A stretch of 64,000 bases of DNA from Amorphochlora amoebiformis (GCA_054601695.1 BAAHQB010000073.1:372001-436000); one strand, 5' to 3'. Shown: positions 1 to 14,074, counted from the stretch's first letter. Numbers and translations: made by a program. Notes: generated by a model from the letters alone, not told the origin.

Positions 1-60
1 ATGAATGTCTATATTCATGTACAATATATTTAAATATTTGTGCTACATGTACATCATATG

Positions 61-92
<32 letters not shown>

Positions 93-155
93 ATTATATA
101 TATATATATATATATATTACATCTGTGTTCTATACATATATATATACATACATAT

Positions 156-186
<31 letters not shown>

Positions 187-281
187 TCCCTAGCTTTTCA
201 GTTGTGCATATGTATGCGTGCGTATTCGCGTGTCATCGGCTTTGAGTTAGAGCTTATTTTACTCTTATATATACACAATCT

Positions 282-322
<41 letters not shown>

Positions 323-469
323 TATATTTATAATATATTGCAATATATATACATATATACACACATATAGACATATATATATATATTACATATACATATA
401 CATATATAGTGTGTGTGTCTATAATATATGTATATAATTGTATAAGTATATATATTTATATATATGTGC

Positions 470-519
<50 letters not shown>

Positions 520-852
520 TATATGCATGATAAATATACGTATATACACATATATATACATACATATGCATATATGTATGTATTCAAATATACTTACATA
601 ATTGTGCTACATGTACATCCTATATATACATTTTTATATATATATGTAATTTATATATATATATATATTATCTGTGTTATATATATATAATACATAATGT
701 ATATATATATATATGTATATGCTAATATAAATTATTTTTATAACGTATGAATATTACATATTATGCATATAAATACATACATATATATATGTATACATGA
801 AGTATATATTTGTGTGTATGTGTGTTAAGTCTATATATTGAATATATGTATA

Positions 853-899
<47 letters not shown>

Positions 900-906
900 A
901 TGAACA

Positions 907-948
<42 letters not shown>

Positions 949-1009
949 TATAACACATACATAATATATATATATATATATATGTGCATATATATAAACA
1001 TGATTTCAG
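1..1009. repeat. TA microsatellite-rich stretch without recognisable exon
   Basis: Nearly continuous (TA)n and TATG/TACA variants, probably intron of the gene whose last exons begin at 1010. The open frames here translate only to Tyr-Ile repeats, which is what any frame of (TA)n gives. I see no exon, RNA gene or other unique sequence apart from a short non-repetitive patch near 190-260. Confidence 0.7.
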
Positions 1010-1407
1010 GGCACCGTCCAGTACGACATTGTGAAGATATACGGGGGGTATGAATTCTCGAATGGGGTCAGACTATCCTAAAACCTAACGTTTGTCAAAC
1101 CTATATCTTGTGTACCCTAACCCTTGTCTAACCCTAACGCTTGCCTACCTTAATGCATGTCTATAACGCTTGTTTAACCGTAACATTTGTCTAACCCTGA
1201 CGCTTGTCTACCCTAAATTTTCCCTAACCCTACTTGTCTAACCCTAACGCTTGCCTGATACTAATGCTTATCTAATCCTAAGCATGTCCACCCTAAGGCA
1301 TGTCTACTCTAACGCTTGTCTAACTCTTAACGTTTGTCTATTCCTGAGGCTTATCTAACCATAACACTTGTCCAACCCAAACGCTTGTCTACCCCTGAAG
1401 CTGGTCT

Positions 1408-1458
<51 letters not shown>

Positions 1459-1471
1459 CATGTAATGTATA

Positions 1472-1502
<31 letters not shown>

Positions 1503-1684
1503 TCTAGGAATCACAAGCTAAGAAGAATGGAAGCGGTCTTACCCAAACTCTAATCCTCACCCTGAACACTCTTAATGTTTTTTACTTCTCTCTTCCTTAT
1601 CTGTTCTCCTCTCTTCCTCGCTATAATATATAAATATACATGAATATATACACATATACAGATATTTATATATATCTATATATA

Positions 1685-1724
<40 letters not shown>

Positions 1725-1758
1725 ATGTATGTGTATATTTATGTATAGATGGAATATG

Positions 1759-1789
<31 letters not shown>

Positions 1790-1854
1790 GTATGTGTTGT
1801 GTGTATATTATATCTATATAAATATATGTATATATATAAATACATTTGCATAAT

Positions 1855-1886
<32 letters not shown>

Positions 1887-1962
1887 CATTACCTTCTCTC
1901 GCCCCTCTCGCTGCTTCTAGCTTGGCGTAGCTGATCCTTGGCATATTTGGCATATTGAATAA
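1010..1962 (+). CDS. 3' end of an unrecognised gene (three exons, partial)
   Basis: Three exon-like islands join in phase. 1010-1047 follows an ATTTCAG acceptor and ends at a GTATGA donor (phase 2). 1508-1535 follows a CTAG acceptor and ends at GTCTTA (phase 0). 1921-1962 follows TTCTAG and ends in TAA. The joined tail begins [13 protein letters not shown] and ends [11 protein letters not shown] do not recognise the protein. The intron between the first two exons holds a long degenerate CCCTAAC-like stretch (1074-1400). The stop lies only 10 bp before the proposed start of the next gene. An alternative is that these are cryptic sites or belong to an unrecognised upstream part of that next gene. 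Confidence 0.45.
1074..1400. repeat. degenerate telomere-like (CCCTAACGCTTGTCTA) repeat in intron
   Basis: About 20 imperfect tandem copies of a unit resembling ACCCTAACGCTTGTCT fill the intron between exon islands at 1047 and 1508. The CCCTAA core is shared with other introns in the window, but the GCTTGTCT spacer is specific to this stretch. Confidence 0.75.
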
Positions 1963-1972
1963 TATCGCAGCT

Positions 1973-2086
1973 ATGAGCCCTAAAGAACATGCTCCACCAA
2001 CTGAACAAGCCGGCCCAACGGTATGTAATACCTATGTATATAAATCTAATGTGTACGTATAATTTCGGTATGAAAACTACATAAAG

Positions 2087-2126
<40 letters not shown>

Positions 2127-2198
2127 ATATATAATGTATATACTATGTATATATATATGTATTACTCTATCTATATATATTATGTATACATATATATA

Positions 2199-2244
<46 letters not shown>

Positions 2245-2383
2245 CTTTATGTGTATGTATACACATATATATATATATTATATGTATGTGTATATACTAT
2301 ATATGTATGTATGTATATACATCTATATATATCTATATATATACATATGTACATATTATATTTTATACATTTAAATATGCATT

Positions 2384-2422
<39 letters not shown>

Positions 2423-2520
2423 TGTATATATATGTATATATAATACATATGTATATATGCATGAATATAACGTCCAAAAGAAAATGTTATATTTTATAGA
2501 TATATGTATACTATGTACAA

Positions 2521-2574
<54 letters not shown>

Positions 2575-3269
2575 CGTAGGGTACCCCAGCACCTGATCCT
2601 CCCATTGTCTCAGAAGAGAAAGACCCAAAACCAAAGGTTATCATACTCCCACCCCTAAATCGACTCAAACTCTAATCATTCAAAAACAATCCTTATCAGA
2701 AAAATCCGGAGAAGTCTTCAGAGGAAGTAAACCCAATATACACATGCATATATAATATAATATATATATATATATATAATATATGTATATATATATATAT
2801 GTATGTATATATTGTATGTACATATATATATATATATATCTATAATGTATATATATATAATATATGTATATATATATATATATATAGGATGTATGTATAC
2901 TCAAGCCCGAAACAGACTATAGTTCTATAAGATCCACAAACCCTAAACCCAAGCCAATCTTAACACTGTCTCAAGCCAAACACTTATTTCACATATCCCA
3001 GTGGCGTAGAGACCGCGAGCCAAGAGAAAAACGATTAGTTCGAAGGCATAAGGAGGAGATGAAGGTTAGGGTTAGGGTAAGGGTTAATTAGGGTTAGGGT
3101 TAGGCTTGGGGTTTGTTGATTAGGTTAATAATTGGTAAAGAGTAGGATTAGGAGTTATCCAGGGGAATGTGTGCAGAGAAGATACATGTTTTATTATTAG
3201 TGTTATCATTATTGTTATTACCATTAACATGTAATTATTGCAATAAATTCATATCACAAAACATACACG

Positions 3270-3312
<43 letters not shown>

Positions 3313-3566
3313 TGTATATTTATTTATGTAATATATATACATACATATATATATGTATGTATATTTGTATACATATACATACATATCAATATATATATAC
3401 ATATATATATATTATATAAATATATACACATACATATATATATATATATGTACATATACCTTTTTCGTGTGACACACATACGTATGTATACAAATATAAA
3501 TAAAACAAATAATATGAATGTAATGTATATGTATGTCTGTTCTTTTACATATATACATACATATAT

Positions 3567-3614
<48 letters not shown>

Positions 3615-3823
3615 CATTACATTTGGATACATATACATGTACAGGCCTTGTGGGCGCAACTAAGGGAGAAAAAAGCTAAGATCACACTCTTACAGCAGCA
3701 CTTCGAGCAGGTTATACATGTCATAATACATATATGTTACGCATGAAAATAAATATGAGATATTACATAAGGATACGTTCATATACATATATTTGTATTA
3801 TATTTATATTTTATACACACACA

Positions 3824-3856
<33 letters not shown>

Positions 3857-4455
3857 CCTACGACATACAATGGTTAGCTGCGTCTTAGTTTCCGCGCGGA
3901 GAAACAGATCCAAAAACAGGCCCTAGAACAGCTCAAAAGGTATAAGTATATATGATATAATACGGACATATACATACGAATGTATGTATGTTACGCATAT
4001 TATATATATTGTATTATAGTGTATATTTTACTTGTACTTTTATGTCTATATGAATATACATATATATATTATATATTTTCAGATATAAATATATATATAT
4101 GTGAATAATGTCGCTCCTGTTGTCTTCTTCCTCTCTTTCCCTCTTTCTCTCCTCCTCTCCTCTCCTTCTGTCCTTTCTCTTCTCCACTCTCCTCTCTGTT
4201 TTCTCTCTCCTCTCTGACGCAGCGTAATCACTGAACAGGCAAAAGAGACAGCTGGTTATAGCGCAGCAGAAGATGCTCGAATATTCCCGTAGACTAAAGC
4301 ATTATGAGACACAGGTATACATTTATATATACATATATATATATATATACATATATATTATATGTATGTATGTATGTATATATTTATGTATTACATTCAT
4401 GCATTACTGCATGCATATGTTTGTGTATAATGTATATTATATCTGCATCGCATAT

Positions 4456-4490
<35 letters not shown>

Positions 4491-5378
4491 AATATATATA
4501 TACATACATGTATATAATGTACATCATGATATATATCTATACATATATATATGTATATATATATATGTATATATGTGCATATTTATGTATTTGCCGTTTT
4601 TTTGTAAATATATATTAACATATATTTAGGCTCAACATCTAGCAGCTCTGGAGGCTATGCTTGCCGATGCCAAGGCTGAAAAGGTAGCCTTTATTTTCAA
4701 GCATGTATGTGTATGTATGTATATATATATATATGTTTGTATGTATGTGTGTATCTTTATATATATGAATTTATATATATTTATACACATATATATATAT
4801 ATAAATATATATATATTTATATGTTTGTATGCATACAAATATGTGATTACAATCATGTGTGTATGTATGTATGTGTGTGTGTATACACATATAGGAAGAA
4901 CTTGAGAAACGGTTAGAGGCTCTACACTTAAGCGCGCTTCGGGTATAATATTTCTGTACATAATATACATATGTAAGTTGTACGGTGCTCCCACGGGTTG
5001 TACAAGGATTTTATACATTTACTGGCCATTCTACAAGCTCTCACGGTTCTCAAGCCCTATGCATATATACATGGCCACAATACATGTTTACTAATTCTGT
5101 AACACTATGATTTACACGGCAAGTGTACACTTTACCACGTGTCGTAAATCCTATGTACATGTATACACGGCCAGTACAGTATATATGTTATCACGGGTGT
5201 ACATATTTCCTGGGCCAGTATATTTGCTCTTACGTGTCGTTGGACCATGTGCAATTATGCCGGCCGGTTTACATTCTATTGCGCACACGTGGGCAAATAC
5301 ACATGACGGATTTAGCTTAAGATGTATTCTGGACATATATGTATGTATATCTATACATGCATATACATTTACTTAATG

Positions 5379-5433
<55 letters not shown>

Positions 5434-5734
5434 TAAAAGCATACTCATGCGTGTGTATAGATGTATATGTACACACATATACATATATATATATATATAT
5501 ATATATTTTTTTATATACATATATTGTATGTATGTATGTATGTATATGTATATATATTTATACATACATGTAATTATAAAGTAACATGCTTGCAAAACAC
5601 TTACATCTGTATTTAATAGGGAGACAGGCTGGAGGAAAAGCGAATCGAGGATATCGTAAATAAGTTACAATAAGCATACTAGATAGATGATTGGATATAT
5701 ATATACATATGTATGTTAATACATATGTCTATAC

Positions 5735-5767
<33 letters not shown>

Positions 5768-5883
5768 GTACAGATATATATATATATATATATATATATT
5801 ATACATTTAAAAAAGTATGCATATGTACATATGACAATATTAAAATGTTTGTATTACATGTTTACGTACTCATGTATACATGT

Positions 5884-5929
<46 letters not shown>

Positions 5930-6359
5930 ACGTTAGACATATATGTACATGCAGCATATGTAGAGAGTGTGTGCATGTAGATAGAAAGATACGTATATTT
6001 TGTGTATACAAATTAACACATATATTAGATATGTGTATATTAACACATATAATAAGATACGTATATTCGTGCGTAAACATATTAATACATATATATAGAG
6101 AAAGATGTAGAGTGAGGTGATGCTATTTGAAACTTTTTTCACGTATATATGTATATATATATATAATATCTATATATATTATATGTAATATACATACGCT
6201 CTACAGATATCGTACAAAGCTAACAGCCGCAGAGGAAAAGATGAAGCAAGCTCTCCTAGAGGTAAACTATGTAGATAAACATATATATATATATATACGT
6301 ATATATATATATATATATGTATGTATATGTATATTATACATGTGTATTTATGCATACGC

Positions 6360-6400
<41 letters not shown>

Positions 6401-6890
6401 CATATTGTTATACACATAATATATAATATGCATTCTATATATCCTTAAATATAACCGGAAATATATGTACTCATACATAAACTTTAGCTTGAAAAGCTAA
6501 GAGCGGAGGCCAGGGCCCTTAAAGGTTTTGGGAATGGTTAATGTTCGACCTAGGATAGGACAGATTATGATATTAATGGCTAGGGTTGATGTTTAGGATA
6601 GGGGGCTGGTTAGGGTGTGAATGTGTAGTATATATAATATATATATATATATAGATATATATATTTGTGTGTGTGTATATTGCATACACATGTCACATGA
6701 ACGTACATATGAACGTAAATATTGTACGCAATTTACAAAACGCAAAGATTGTGATATATATATATATATATATACATATTATACAAATATATGTCACTCT
6801 CAGTCCGCGTCGAAGACGAGAAGGAAAGTGCTGAGAAACACCGATTGCTCTACCTACAGACACAGGATGCACTTTTACAAGCCAACCAGG

Positions 6891-6926
<36 letters not shown>

Positions 6927-7136
6927 CAACAGATACCACACAAATTTCAGATTTGATTAACGTCCTATCCCTAATCCAAACCCTAACCTTTAGACTATTG
7001 GTGAGTTAAGGCAACGTTTAGCTGCTTTTGAAGGAAATGGGGATAATAAAGTATAACGATGTACAAATATGCACCTGTATGTACAATATAGTATATGCAT
7101 ATGTATGCACATAAGGAAGGTATGTACACATATATG

Positions 7137-7176
<40 letters not shown>

Positions 7177-7517
7177 GGTATATATATATATGTATATATA
7201 TGTATGCATGTATCAAAACTGATAATCTTAAACCTTACAAAACCCAACCCTAACTCTAACCCTAACCCTAACCTTAACCCTAGCATTCTATTCTTACCTA
7301 ACCTTACAATTCTTAAACCAATAGACCGCCAAAAATGAGCAGAGTATTTAAGTTCTGAATACAATACATATATATATATATATATACATATATATACATA
7401 TATATATTATATATATTATATAAATATTGAATATATATATATACATATATACATATATATATAAAGAGCATTAAATGCATATATAGATATATTTTATGTG
7501 TGCATATATAAATATAT

Positions 7518-7558
<41 letters not shown>

Positions 7559-7753
7559 ATAGGTATATAGATATATATATATATATACTGGTATATATAT
7601 TTATATATATATATATATATGTATCTATGCATATATATATATATATTATATATATATATATATACATATATGTAAATCACACACAAATATCTATATATAT
7701 GTTATATATATATATATATATATAATACATACACATGTATATTACATACATGT

Positions 7754-7793
<40 letters not shown>

Positions 7794-7991
7794 CATATTT
7801 AGATATATTCCATATTATAAAAGGTGGACGTGGAGGACTTACAGGCGGCCTTGGAGATTATTCGAAGAGGGCACACTAACCTTACGCTAATTTAAGTCCA
7901 TCTAGCATACAAGCTAACCCTTGCTATAACTCTGAATAGGAGAGATAACCCGTCATATGTGTTGGGGATCGACCAGGGGAGAAAGGGTAAC

Positions 7992-8062
<71 letters not shown>

Positions 8063-8441
8063 AAGTATACAATATATGTACGTAAATCCTGCTCTGCCTC
8101 GATTGATATCACAACTCTGATCTATAGTAGGCTACAATATCTAATATATATATATATATGTAACATCTGTATATGTAAGCACGTACCTGCATATTTTATA
8201 CACATTACAAAAATTTATATATTTACTTGTGTAAATAACATATATATCATACATCTGTATAGATACAAACTTACACTTATGTATATATATATATATATAT
8301 ATATATGTAGAGATAGATATAGATATATAATATGGATATGATCTATGTGTGCGTTTATACATGCACCTATACATATTATACATATATATACATAGACATA
8401 TAGTATGCACTTGAATGTACACATATGATATGCATATACGC

Positions 8442-8491
<50 letters not shown>

Positions 8492-8588
8492 ATACTAATA
8501 TGTGTAAGTGCATGTATATAAACACACACATACTATATATTTTGTATGTATAATACATACCATGTATGCATATCTGAGCACATTATAT

Positions 8589-8621
<33 letters not shown>

Positions 8622-8675
8622 CACATAGTATATATAAAATACACTATAAATATATAATATATATTAATATACATC

Positions 8676-8707
<32 letters not shown>

Positions 8708-8996
8708 GTATATACATATAGATAAATATATATATAAATATCCTAAGTACAAGAATACATGTAGTGTTTACATAGATTCCCATATATATAAATATATACA
8801 TATATACATATATATATATATACTTACATGCATATTGATGTATGCAAATATAAATATGTACATATATTCAATTCATGCATTATACCAGGCCTAAGCATGA
8901 TTCAGCTGAAGAGAGAGTTGAATCAATTAGAAGGTATATTTTTGTCTTAACAAATATATTTTATATATATTTTCGTATTTAGGAATATGTATACGG

Positions 8997-9045
<49 letters not shown>

Positions 9046-9275
9046 TATATATATATATATATACACACGCATATACACATTTATATATATATGTATATAC
9101 ATATATATATATATGTGTATATATATATATATATATCTGTACATAAATTACATTATATAGATATCATACATAAATACATACGTCTTAGTATCACAATGAT
9201 GATGTAATAATCGCACATACGTATTCATTTATATAAACATAATGTGTGCATACATGAATATGTACAAATATAATT

Positions 9276-9315
<40 letters not shown>

Positions 9316-10181
9316 TATAAAATATTGAGGTGTGTGTATGTATACCAGGTCGTTATAATGAAGTTCGAATCGAGCTCAAGGCAAAACGCGATCTTGTCCT
9401 CATTCAACAACGGAATGCCAAAGGTTTATATATTTGTATATATATATATATTATATATATGTATATATATATATATATGTATATTATCATATCATGTCAT
9501 ATATATTATAATATACACATGTTTGCACAGCATGTTCATAAATATTTATATGTATATATAATATATATATGTATATAGGTATATATATAAATATAAACAC
9601 ATAAATATTTCTAGATTTACAGTCGAAAGTCGCCGCCCAACAAAAAGAGATAGAAAGTTTAAAGGTACCTAACCTAAACAGCACCCCAATCCTAACTCAG
9701 AATTCACTCTCATTACTAACCGTTCAAATCAATCCCACTCTTGAACTAACCCAGTTGAACAAACACTATTGTAAAATTCCACGTCTTAAAAACCTGTCTT
9801 AGCCAACCCTACTTGTTAGCTCTAATGTAGTCTGAACACCAACCGCAGTTTTAACACTAACCCAGTCTTAACACTAACCCTAACACTTACCCTAGGTCTT
9901 AGCACCAATCCTACTCTCTTAACACTAATCCTAAATCAGTCTTAAATCTAACCCTAGTTAACTGCTCAGGTGTTACTGGCAGAGGCAAAGCGACGGGAGA
10001 CCTTAGGGCTTCAGGTAGGTTAGCGTCGAGGGGACACATATAGGGTTAGTAAGATGAATGTTTGGTCAGTAGAAGTATAATCGCACAACTCAGGAGTTCT
10101 ATTTGTTTTATGTCTATAAATGTATTTTTACAGGAAACATGTTGACGAATTTTGCATTTTTGTATATGCATGAGTTTATCC

Positions 10182-10221
<40 letters not shown>

Positions 10222-10245
10222 CATGTATCTTAAGGGATGTATATG

Positions 10246-10281
<36 letters not shown>

Positions 10282-10924
10282 GTATATGTATATGACATAT
10301 TTACATGTACACGACATATACATATATTTATATATATACATACATCACCTGTATATTATACAACACATATATACGATGCAAAGGTCGATGCGAAAAAAGA
10401 CACAGATGATATATCCGTTGCGTCGTCAATGTTCTCCGTTACGCCCTCTCTTTTCCGGTTATCTCCCTGAATATCAATGCATTTCATTTCTCTATACATC
10501 AATGTATTTCCTCTCTCCCACTCCTCTCCCACTTCTCTTTCTCTGTACTGTCTTTCTCCTCCTGCCATTACAGTCTCTACTCTTTATTGCCTCTCTGGGC
10601 TATAATGTATGTCTCTTTTTCCTTTTTTCTTTTCTCTCCCTCTTACTTAATACAATTGATTTTTTTTATGTGTACCAGTATTTATATACATTTATATACA
10701 TTATATATATATATATATATATATATTTATTTATTTATTTATTTATTTATATATACATATATATATATATATATATTTCTTGTATCTAATATATATATAT
10801 ACATATATATTCACTTAACACTACACATATCTCCAGCGCCCGAGAAACCGCTCTTGATGTCGTTACCCGCGGGGTACTTAATATTTAACCTAGACATATA
10901 CACACCTATTACATTCATACATGT

Positions 10925-10961
<37 letters not shown>

Positions 10962-11218
10962 TTATATACATACATGTACATATGTTGCGCAGATCGTCCG
11001 AGAAGATGTCCTATCAAGCGGTCCACTGGGAGCCCTCGAAAATGTGCTTAGCATTCGCGTACGACACCTAAATTTCCTACCCTTACATCTCCACTTCTCA
11101 TTCGTTTTCCTTTTAAATTTCATTTTTTGTATTGTAACAGAAGAGACATACGCATTGTAACAGATAAATGTATTTTATAATGTACGTTATTATTATCATT
11201 ATAATAATAATAATAATA

Positions 11219-11254
<36 letters not shown>

Positions 11255-11873
11255 GTATATATAGCGATATATATAGAGAGAGAGAGAATGTTTACATATT
11301 TAGATCCTACATGGACGGTTTCGACCAGAGGTGGGCGTCGTGAATGATCCGATGCTCTCATGTGTCGTCGTCGAGTTCCTAGGGTAACAATTCTTCTCGA
11401 GAAATCTGTTGAAATATCTATGTCTAGTACGACAGAAACAAAGAGAGAATAGAGGAGATATATTTCAAATAGGGAAACCGAGAAATGAATGCTTAAGAGT
11501 CACATAAGAGAGGGCAACCGTGGGAACGAGAGCGAGAGGGAGACGGAGACGGAGAGAGGGAGTATGATATATCTCGCGATCGATCGGTCATAAGTCTCGA
11601 TCCATCGATAGTCTGTCATGTATGAATACGTTTGTCTCTAGATTTTCTCCGGCGTTCTCTAACGTTTTGGGGGGAATCTCGCCCAACTATGGACTTACAG
11701 TGCAGTATCGCATGGAGATGGACGCAAAGGTTGGGAGATGTGCTTATATTTATACGCGTGTATTATATATATATATATATATATACAAATATATATATAT
11801 ATACATATTTTTGTCGTATTTTCTACCAGTTTTGTACGGATGCATTTATACACTTAAGCATATATACATACAT

Positions 11874-11904
<31 letters not shown>

Positions 11905-13595
11905 AATATTTGTATATATGTGTGTATATGCCATACACATACATACATGTATAAATAAAATATGTGTATAAATAAATATGTATGTAATATATGTATGTGT
12001 AAATGTATGTATGTGTATGGTATATGTATTTGTATATAAAGATGTGGTTAAGCAGCGGTCCGGTACACCGATAGTACGCAGTAGGCAATGAACTCATATA
12101 GTAGTCCAGGGTTGGTTGAAGCCCGTTTGGATTATGACGAATGATTATGGAAAACTTGTGTGCGGTAGTCATATACACCTATTCTTCCTTTCTACTTCCT
12201 TTCTTCCTTTGGAATCCATGGGTTGCGGCAATTACTGGTCTACTTTTCGAGCAACAATTAACCGTTGTCGGACTACAGTCTTTCTCCTTGTAGTGGAGAA
12301 ATTATAGTTCCGGTTGAATTATATATATATTGATATATATATATATATATATATCTCATTTATATGTAAGCATGTATATATAAACACATATGTTTTCAGT
12401 ATGTCAAACACTACGTGTACATAGGCTAGGGCATCTCTCCGAGACGCCAAAGCTTTGGTTGAAGTCCTAGTGCAGGAGGACGAAGTATACATATTCACGA
12501 TAAATGAATACATATTATATAGACATATATATATATATATATAATATATATGCATACATGTATTTTCGTGCATATCAAAATTTATATATTTATTGCGTAC
12601 TCATATTTACGTGCATAGATAAAAATAAAGTGTAACTATTACATATATAAATTATATATATATATATATATGCATATGTACGAGTATATATATTTATAAT
12701 ATATATATATACATGTATATAATTTACACATATATTCGAAGATTAAAATGTATTTTAAAACAACCTATTTTAAAACAATCTGCATGAATAATTGAAATCA
12801 TACATTAATTTTGATTTCACCATACATGTGCATAGACATGTACATACGTAACATATTACACAGATATATGTTGCTCTGGAAAAATGAGTTACATCTCGAA
12901 TTGAACATCTCTAATGTTAAACCGACCCATAAACTAACCTCCCCTATCCTGTAGGTCCCTGGATTAGATCCAAACAACCAGCTCAGATCATTTGGAAGGG
13001 TATATTTGCAAAACAGTTTGTGGATAATCTACATGCACGTGTATGCATGTATATTAATATATACATATGTAATATATTACTAAGTTCATATATCTTAAAT
13101 GTATAATTATATGTATTAATACGTGCATAAATACATACATATATGTGTGTACTTTTGTATGATATATGTTACATATAAAAAGTTGTGTAGTGTATCTATA
13201 TCAATATATACACGTAAATATTATGAATGTGTATTACATGGAGACACATTAAATTTATGAATGTATATGTGTTTGTATATATATATATATATAATTATAT
13301 ACAGCACATGTACATATATATATATATAGGCACAGTTGTCCTTATCCCCGTTGCTCTTTAGCGAAGCAGGAGCTGTTGCTGGCAGAGTAGGAAAAATAAA
13401 TAATTTTACGTATTCATATACTAAAAATGTATGAATATGTAAAATAGATACACATATATGCTTAAATGAACTTAATACATTATAATCTATATAAACTTAC
13501 ATACATTTAAAGTTAAGAGCATTAGAGTCTACCCCGATTATATATTTATATATATACATATGTACATAAGTTTATTTGTATTTATATACATATAT

Positions 13596-13626
<31 letters not shown>

Positions 13627-13669
13627 TATTGCATATATATCTACACACGTAAAGCAATTCATGATGTAC

Positions 13670-13718
<49 letters not shown>

Positions 13719-13755
13719 GTAAAGCAATTCATGATGTACATTTATATATATATAA

Positions 13756-13818
<63 letters not shown>

Positions 13819-14074
13819 GTACAACATATGTATATATATATATATATATACTCTATAGTATAGGTGATAGTTTTACACATATCATAAATAATACTGCACA
13901 TCTGCATGTTTTCATGAATCTATACAATAGGCGACAGTATTCAGCGATGGAAGTTCGGAAAAGGATGTGGGGAGTGTCAGCTATCAGATTGCGGCGTTGT
14001 GGCCCCTGATGCCGCTGGAGAAGGCAGAGGGGAGTGCAGACGAAATAAAAAACGTCGACCCTGAAATTAGATGA
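1973..14074 (+). CDS. RPGRIP1L: RPGRIP1/RPGRIP1L-like ciliary transition-zone protein (coiled coil + C2)
   Basis: About 29 exons give a 579-residue model. Residues about 60-330 are heptad-rich and highly charged (for example EKIRKLQ-type exons at 4239-4314 and 6804-6889), as expected of a long coiled coil. The C-terminal exons form a C2-like domain: [19 protein letters not shown] at 11642-11729 resembles the RPGRIP1 C2 motif TPVVRGLxPxYxxTSQY, and [19 protein letters not shown] in the last exon resembles GTVEYWIRLRVPMDQA. Known family members scaffold the MKS/NPHP module at the base of the cilium. The ATG at 1973 is chosen because it opens an exon ending at a clean GTATGT donor; an upstream start is possible. 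At 579 residues it is much shorter than the animal proteins (above 1,000). The exon at 7824-7870, the one at 7940-7986 and a possible missing exon near 11830 are the weak points. Confidence 0.62.
3065..3160. repeat. TTAGGG-like repeats at the start of an intron
   Basis: The intron opens directly with GTTAGGGTTAGGG and continues with degenerate TTAGGG units. G-triplets immediately downstream of a donor are known splicing enhancers in other eukaryotes, so a role in donor recognition is possible but is inference here. Confidence 0.8.
7239..7312. repeat. CCCTAA-like repeats in intron
   Basis: Several consecutive CCCTAA and CTCTAA units lie in the intron downstream of exon 6994-7050. They are embedded between exons of one gene, so they are interstitial and not a chromosome end. 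Confidence 0.8.
8083..8144 (-). repeat. SINE-like element family 2, copy 1 (truncated)
   Basis: On the minus strand it reads TGTAGCCTACTATAGATCAGAG...ATCAATCGAGGCAGAGCAGG and aligns base for base over most of about 60 bp with the copy at 50745-50962. It sits against a (TA)n tract. The 50.9 kb copy shows the tRNA-like boxes more clearly. Confidence 0.6.
9700..9969. repeat. Degenerate CCCTAA-rich intron 3' half
   Basis: The intron before exon 9970-10014 is filled with imperfect CTAACCCTA/TTAACACTAACCC units and is pyrimidine-biased up to the CTGCTCAG acceptor. No coding signal is seen. Confidence 0.7.
10440..10670. repeat. Polypyrimidine (CT-rich) tract in intron
   Basis: Roughly 200 bp of CTCTCCC/TTTCTC-rich sequence after exon 10384-10457. 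It keeps a frame open by composition only. Similar tracts occur at 4110-4215, 41036-41330 and 44340-44612. Confidence 0.75.
11187..11250. repeat. (ATT)n/(TAA)n trinucleotide microsatellite
   Basis: A run of TTA/ATA trinucleotides switches to TTATTATTA; it is the only sizeable trinucleotide array in the window. It lies in an intron of the RPGRIP1L-like gene. Confidence 0.85.
12044..12306 (+). repeat. SINE-like element family 1, copy A
   Basis: The 5' part has a tRNA-like A box (GTTAAGCAGCGGT) and a degenerate B box (GGTTGGTTGAAGCCC) at tRNA-like spacing. This is followed by CGTTTGGATTATGACGAATG and then ACTTGTGTGCGGTAGTC. The same order and sequence is found on the minus strand at 61259-61507. 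It lies in an intron of the RPGRIP1L-like gene, same strand, next to TA-rich DNA. Being pol III transcribed is inference. Confidence 0.7.
13650..13750. repeat. Direct duplication of a unique segment between TA tracts
   Basis: The segment GTAAAGCAATTCATGATGTA occurs at about 13650 and again at about 13719, each followed by CATTTATATATA and separated by (TA)n. Both copies are intronic. Confidence 0.9.

Larger units (their letters stand above)
1973..14074 (+). other. Exon map of the RPGRIP1L-like gene
   Basis: Exons by phase-consistent splice sites: 1973-2020, 2580-2636, 2700-2726, 3002-3064 (2888-3064 is also open in the same frame), 3645-3710, 3878-3939, 4239-4314, 4630-4683, 4895-4942, 5620-5663, 6207-6261, 6488-6524, 6804-6889, 6994-7050, 7824-7870 (GC donor, uncertain), 7940-7986 (uncertain), 8889-8933, 9349-9423, 9615-9664, 9970-10014, 10384-10457, 10837-10873, 10993-11058, 11304-11383, 11642-11729, 12425-12484, 12955-12999, 13330-13386, 13931-14074 (TGA stop at 14072). 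Total 1,740 nt. Introns run from about 60 bp to over 900 bp and most are TA repeat. Confidence 0.65.
11304..14074 (+). other. C2-like domain exons of the RPGRIP1L-like protein
   Basis: Seven exons carry the domain. 11304-11383 begins [17 protein letters not shown], fitting the first beta strand; the next holds the [14 protein letters not shown] core. 12425-12484 ([15 protein letters not shown]) fits the strand aligned to TITLEVHQA of human RPGRIP1L. 13330-13386 fits the inner strand and 13931-14074 the closing strand GSVSYQI. The stretch aligned to the human DLFLQYI segment may be encoded at 11830-11856 (FCTDAFIHL), which follows a good TACCAG acceptor but lacks a clear GT donor. The acidic Ca-binding Asp pattern of classical C2 domains is not obvious, which is also true of other RPGRIP1 C2 domains. 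Confidence 0.55.

Noticed and set aside
10103-10789. 228-codon + frame mixing Tyr-Ile repeats and a Leu/Ser/Phe-rich centre
   Set aside because: It overlaps the in-phase coding exon 10384-10457 in a different frame. The hydrophobic centre is the translation of a CT-rich intron tract, not a membrane protein.
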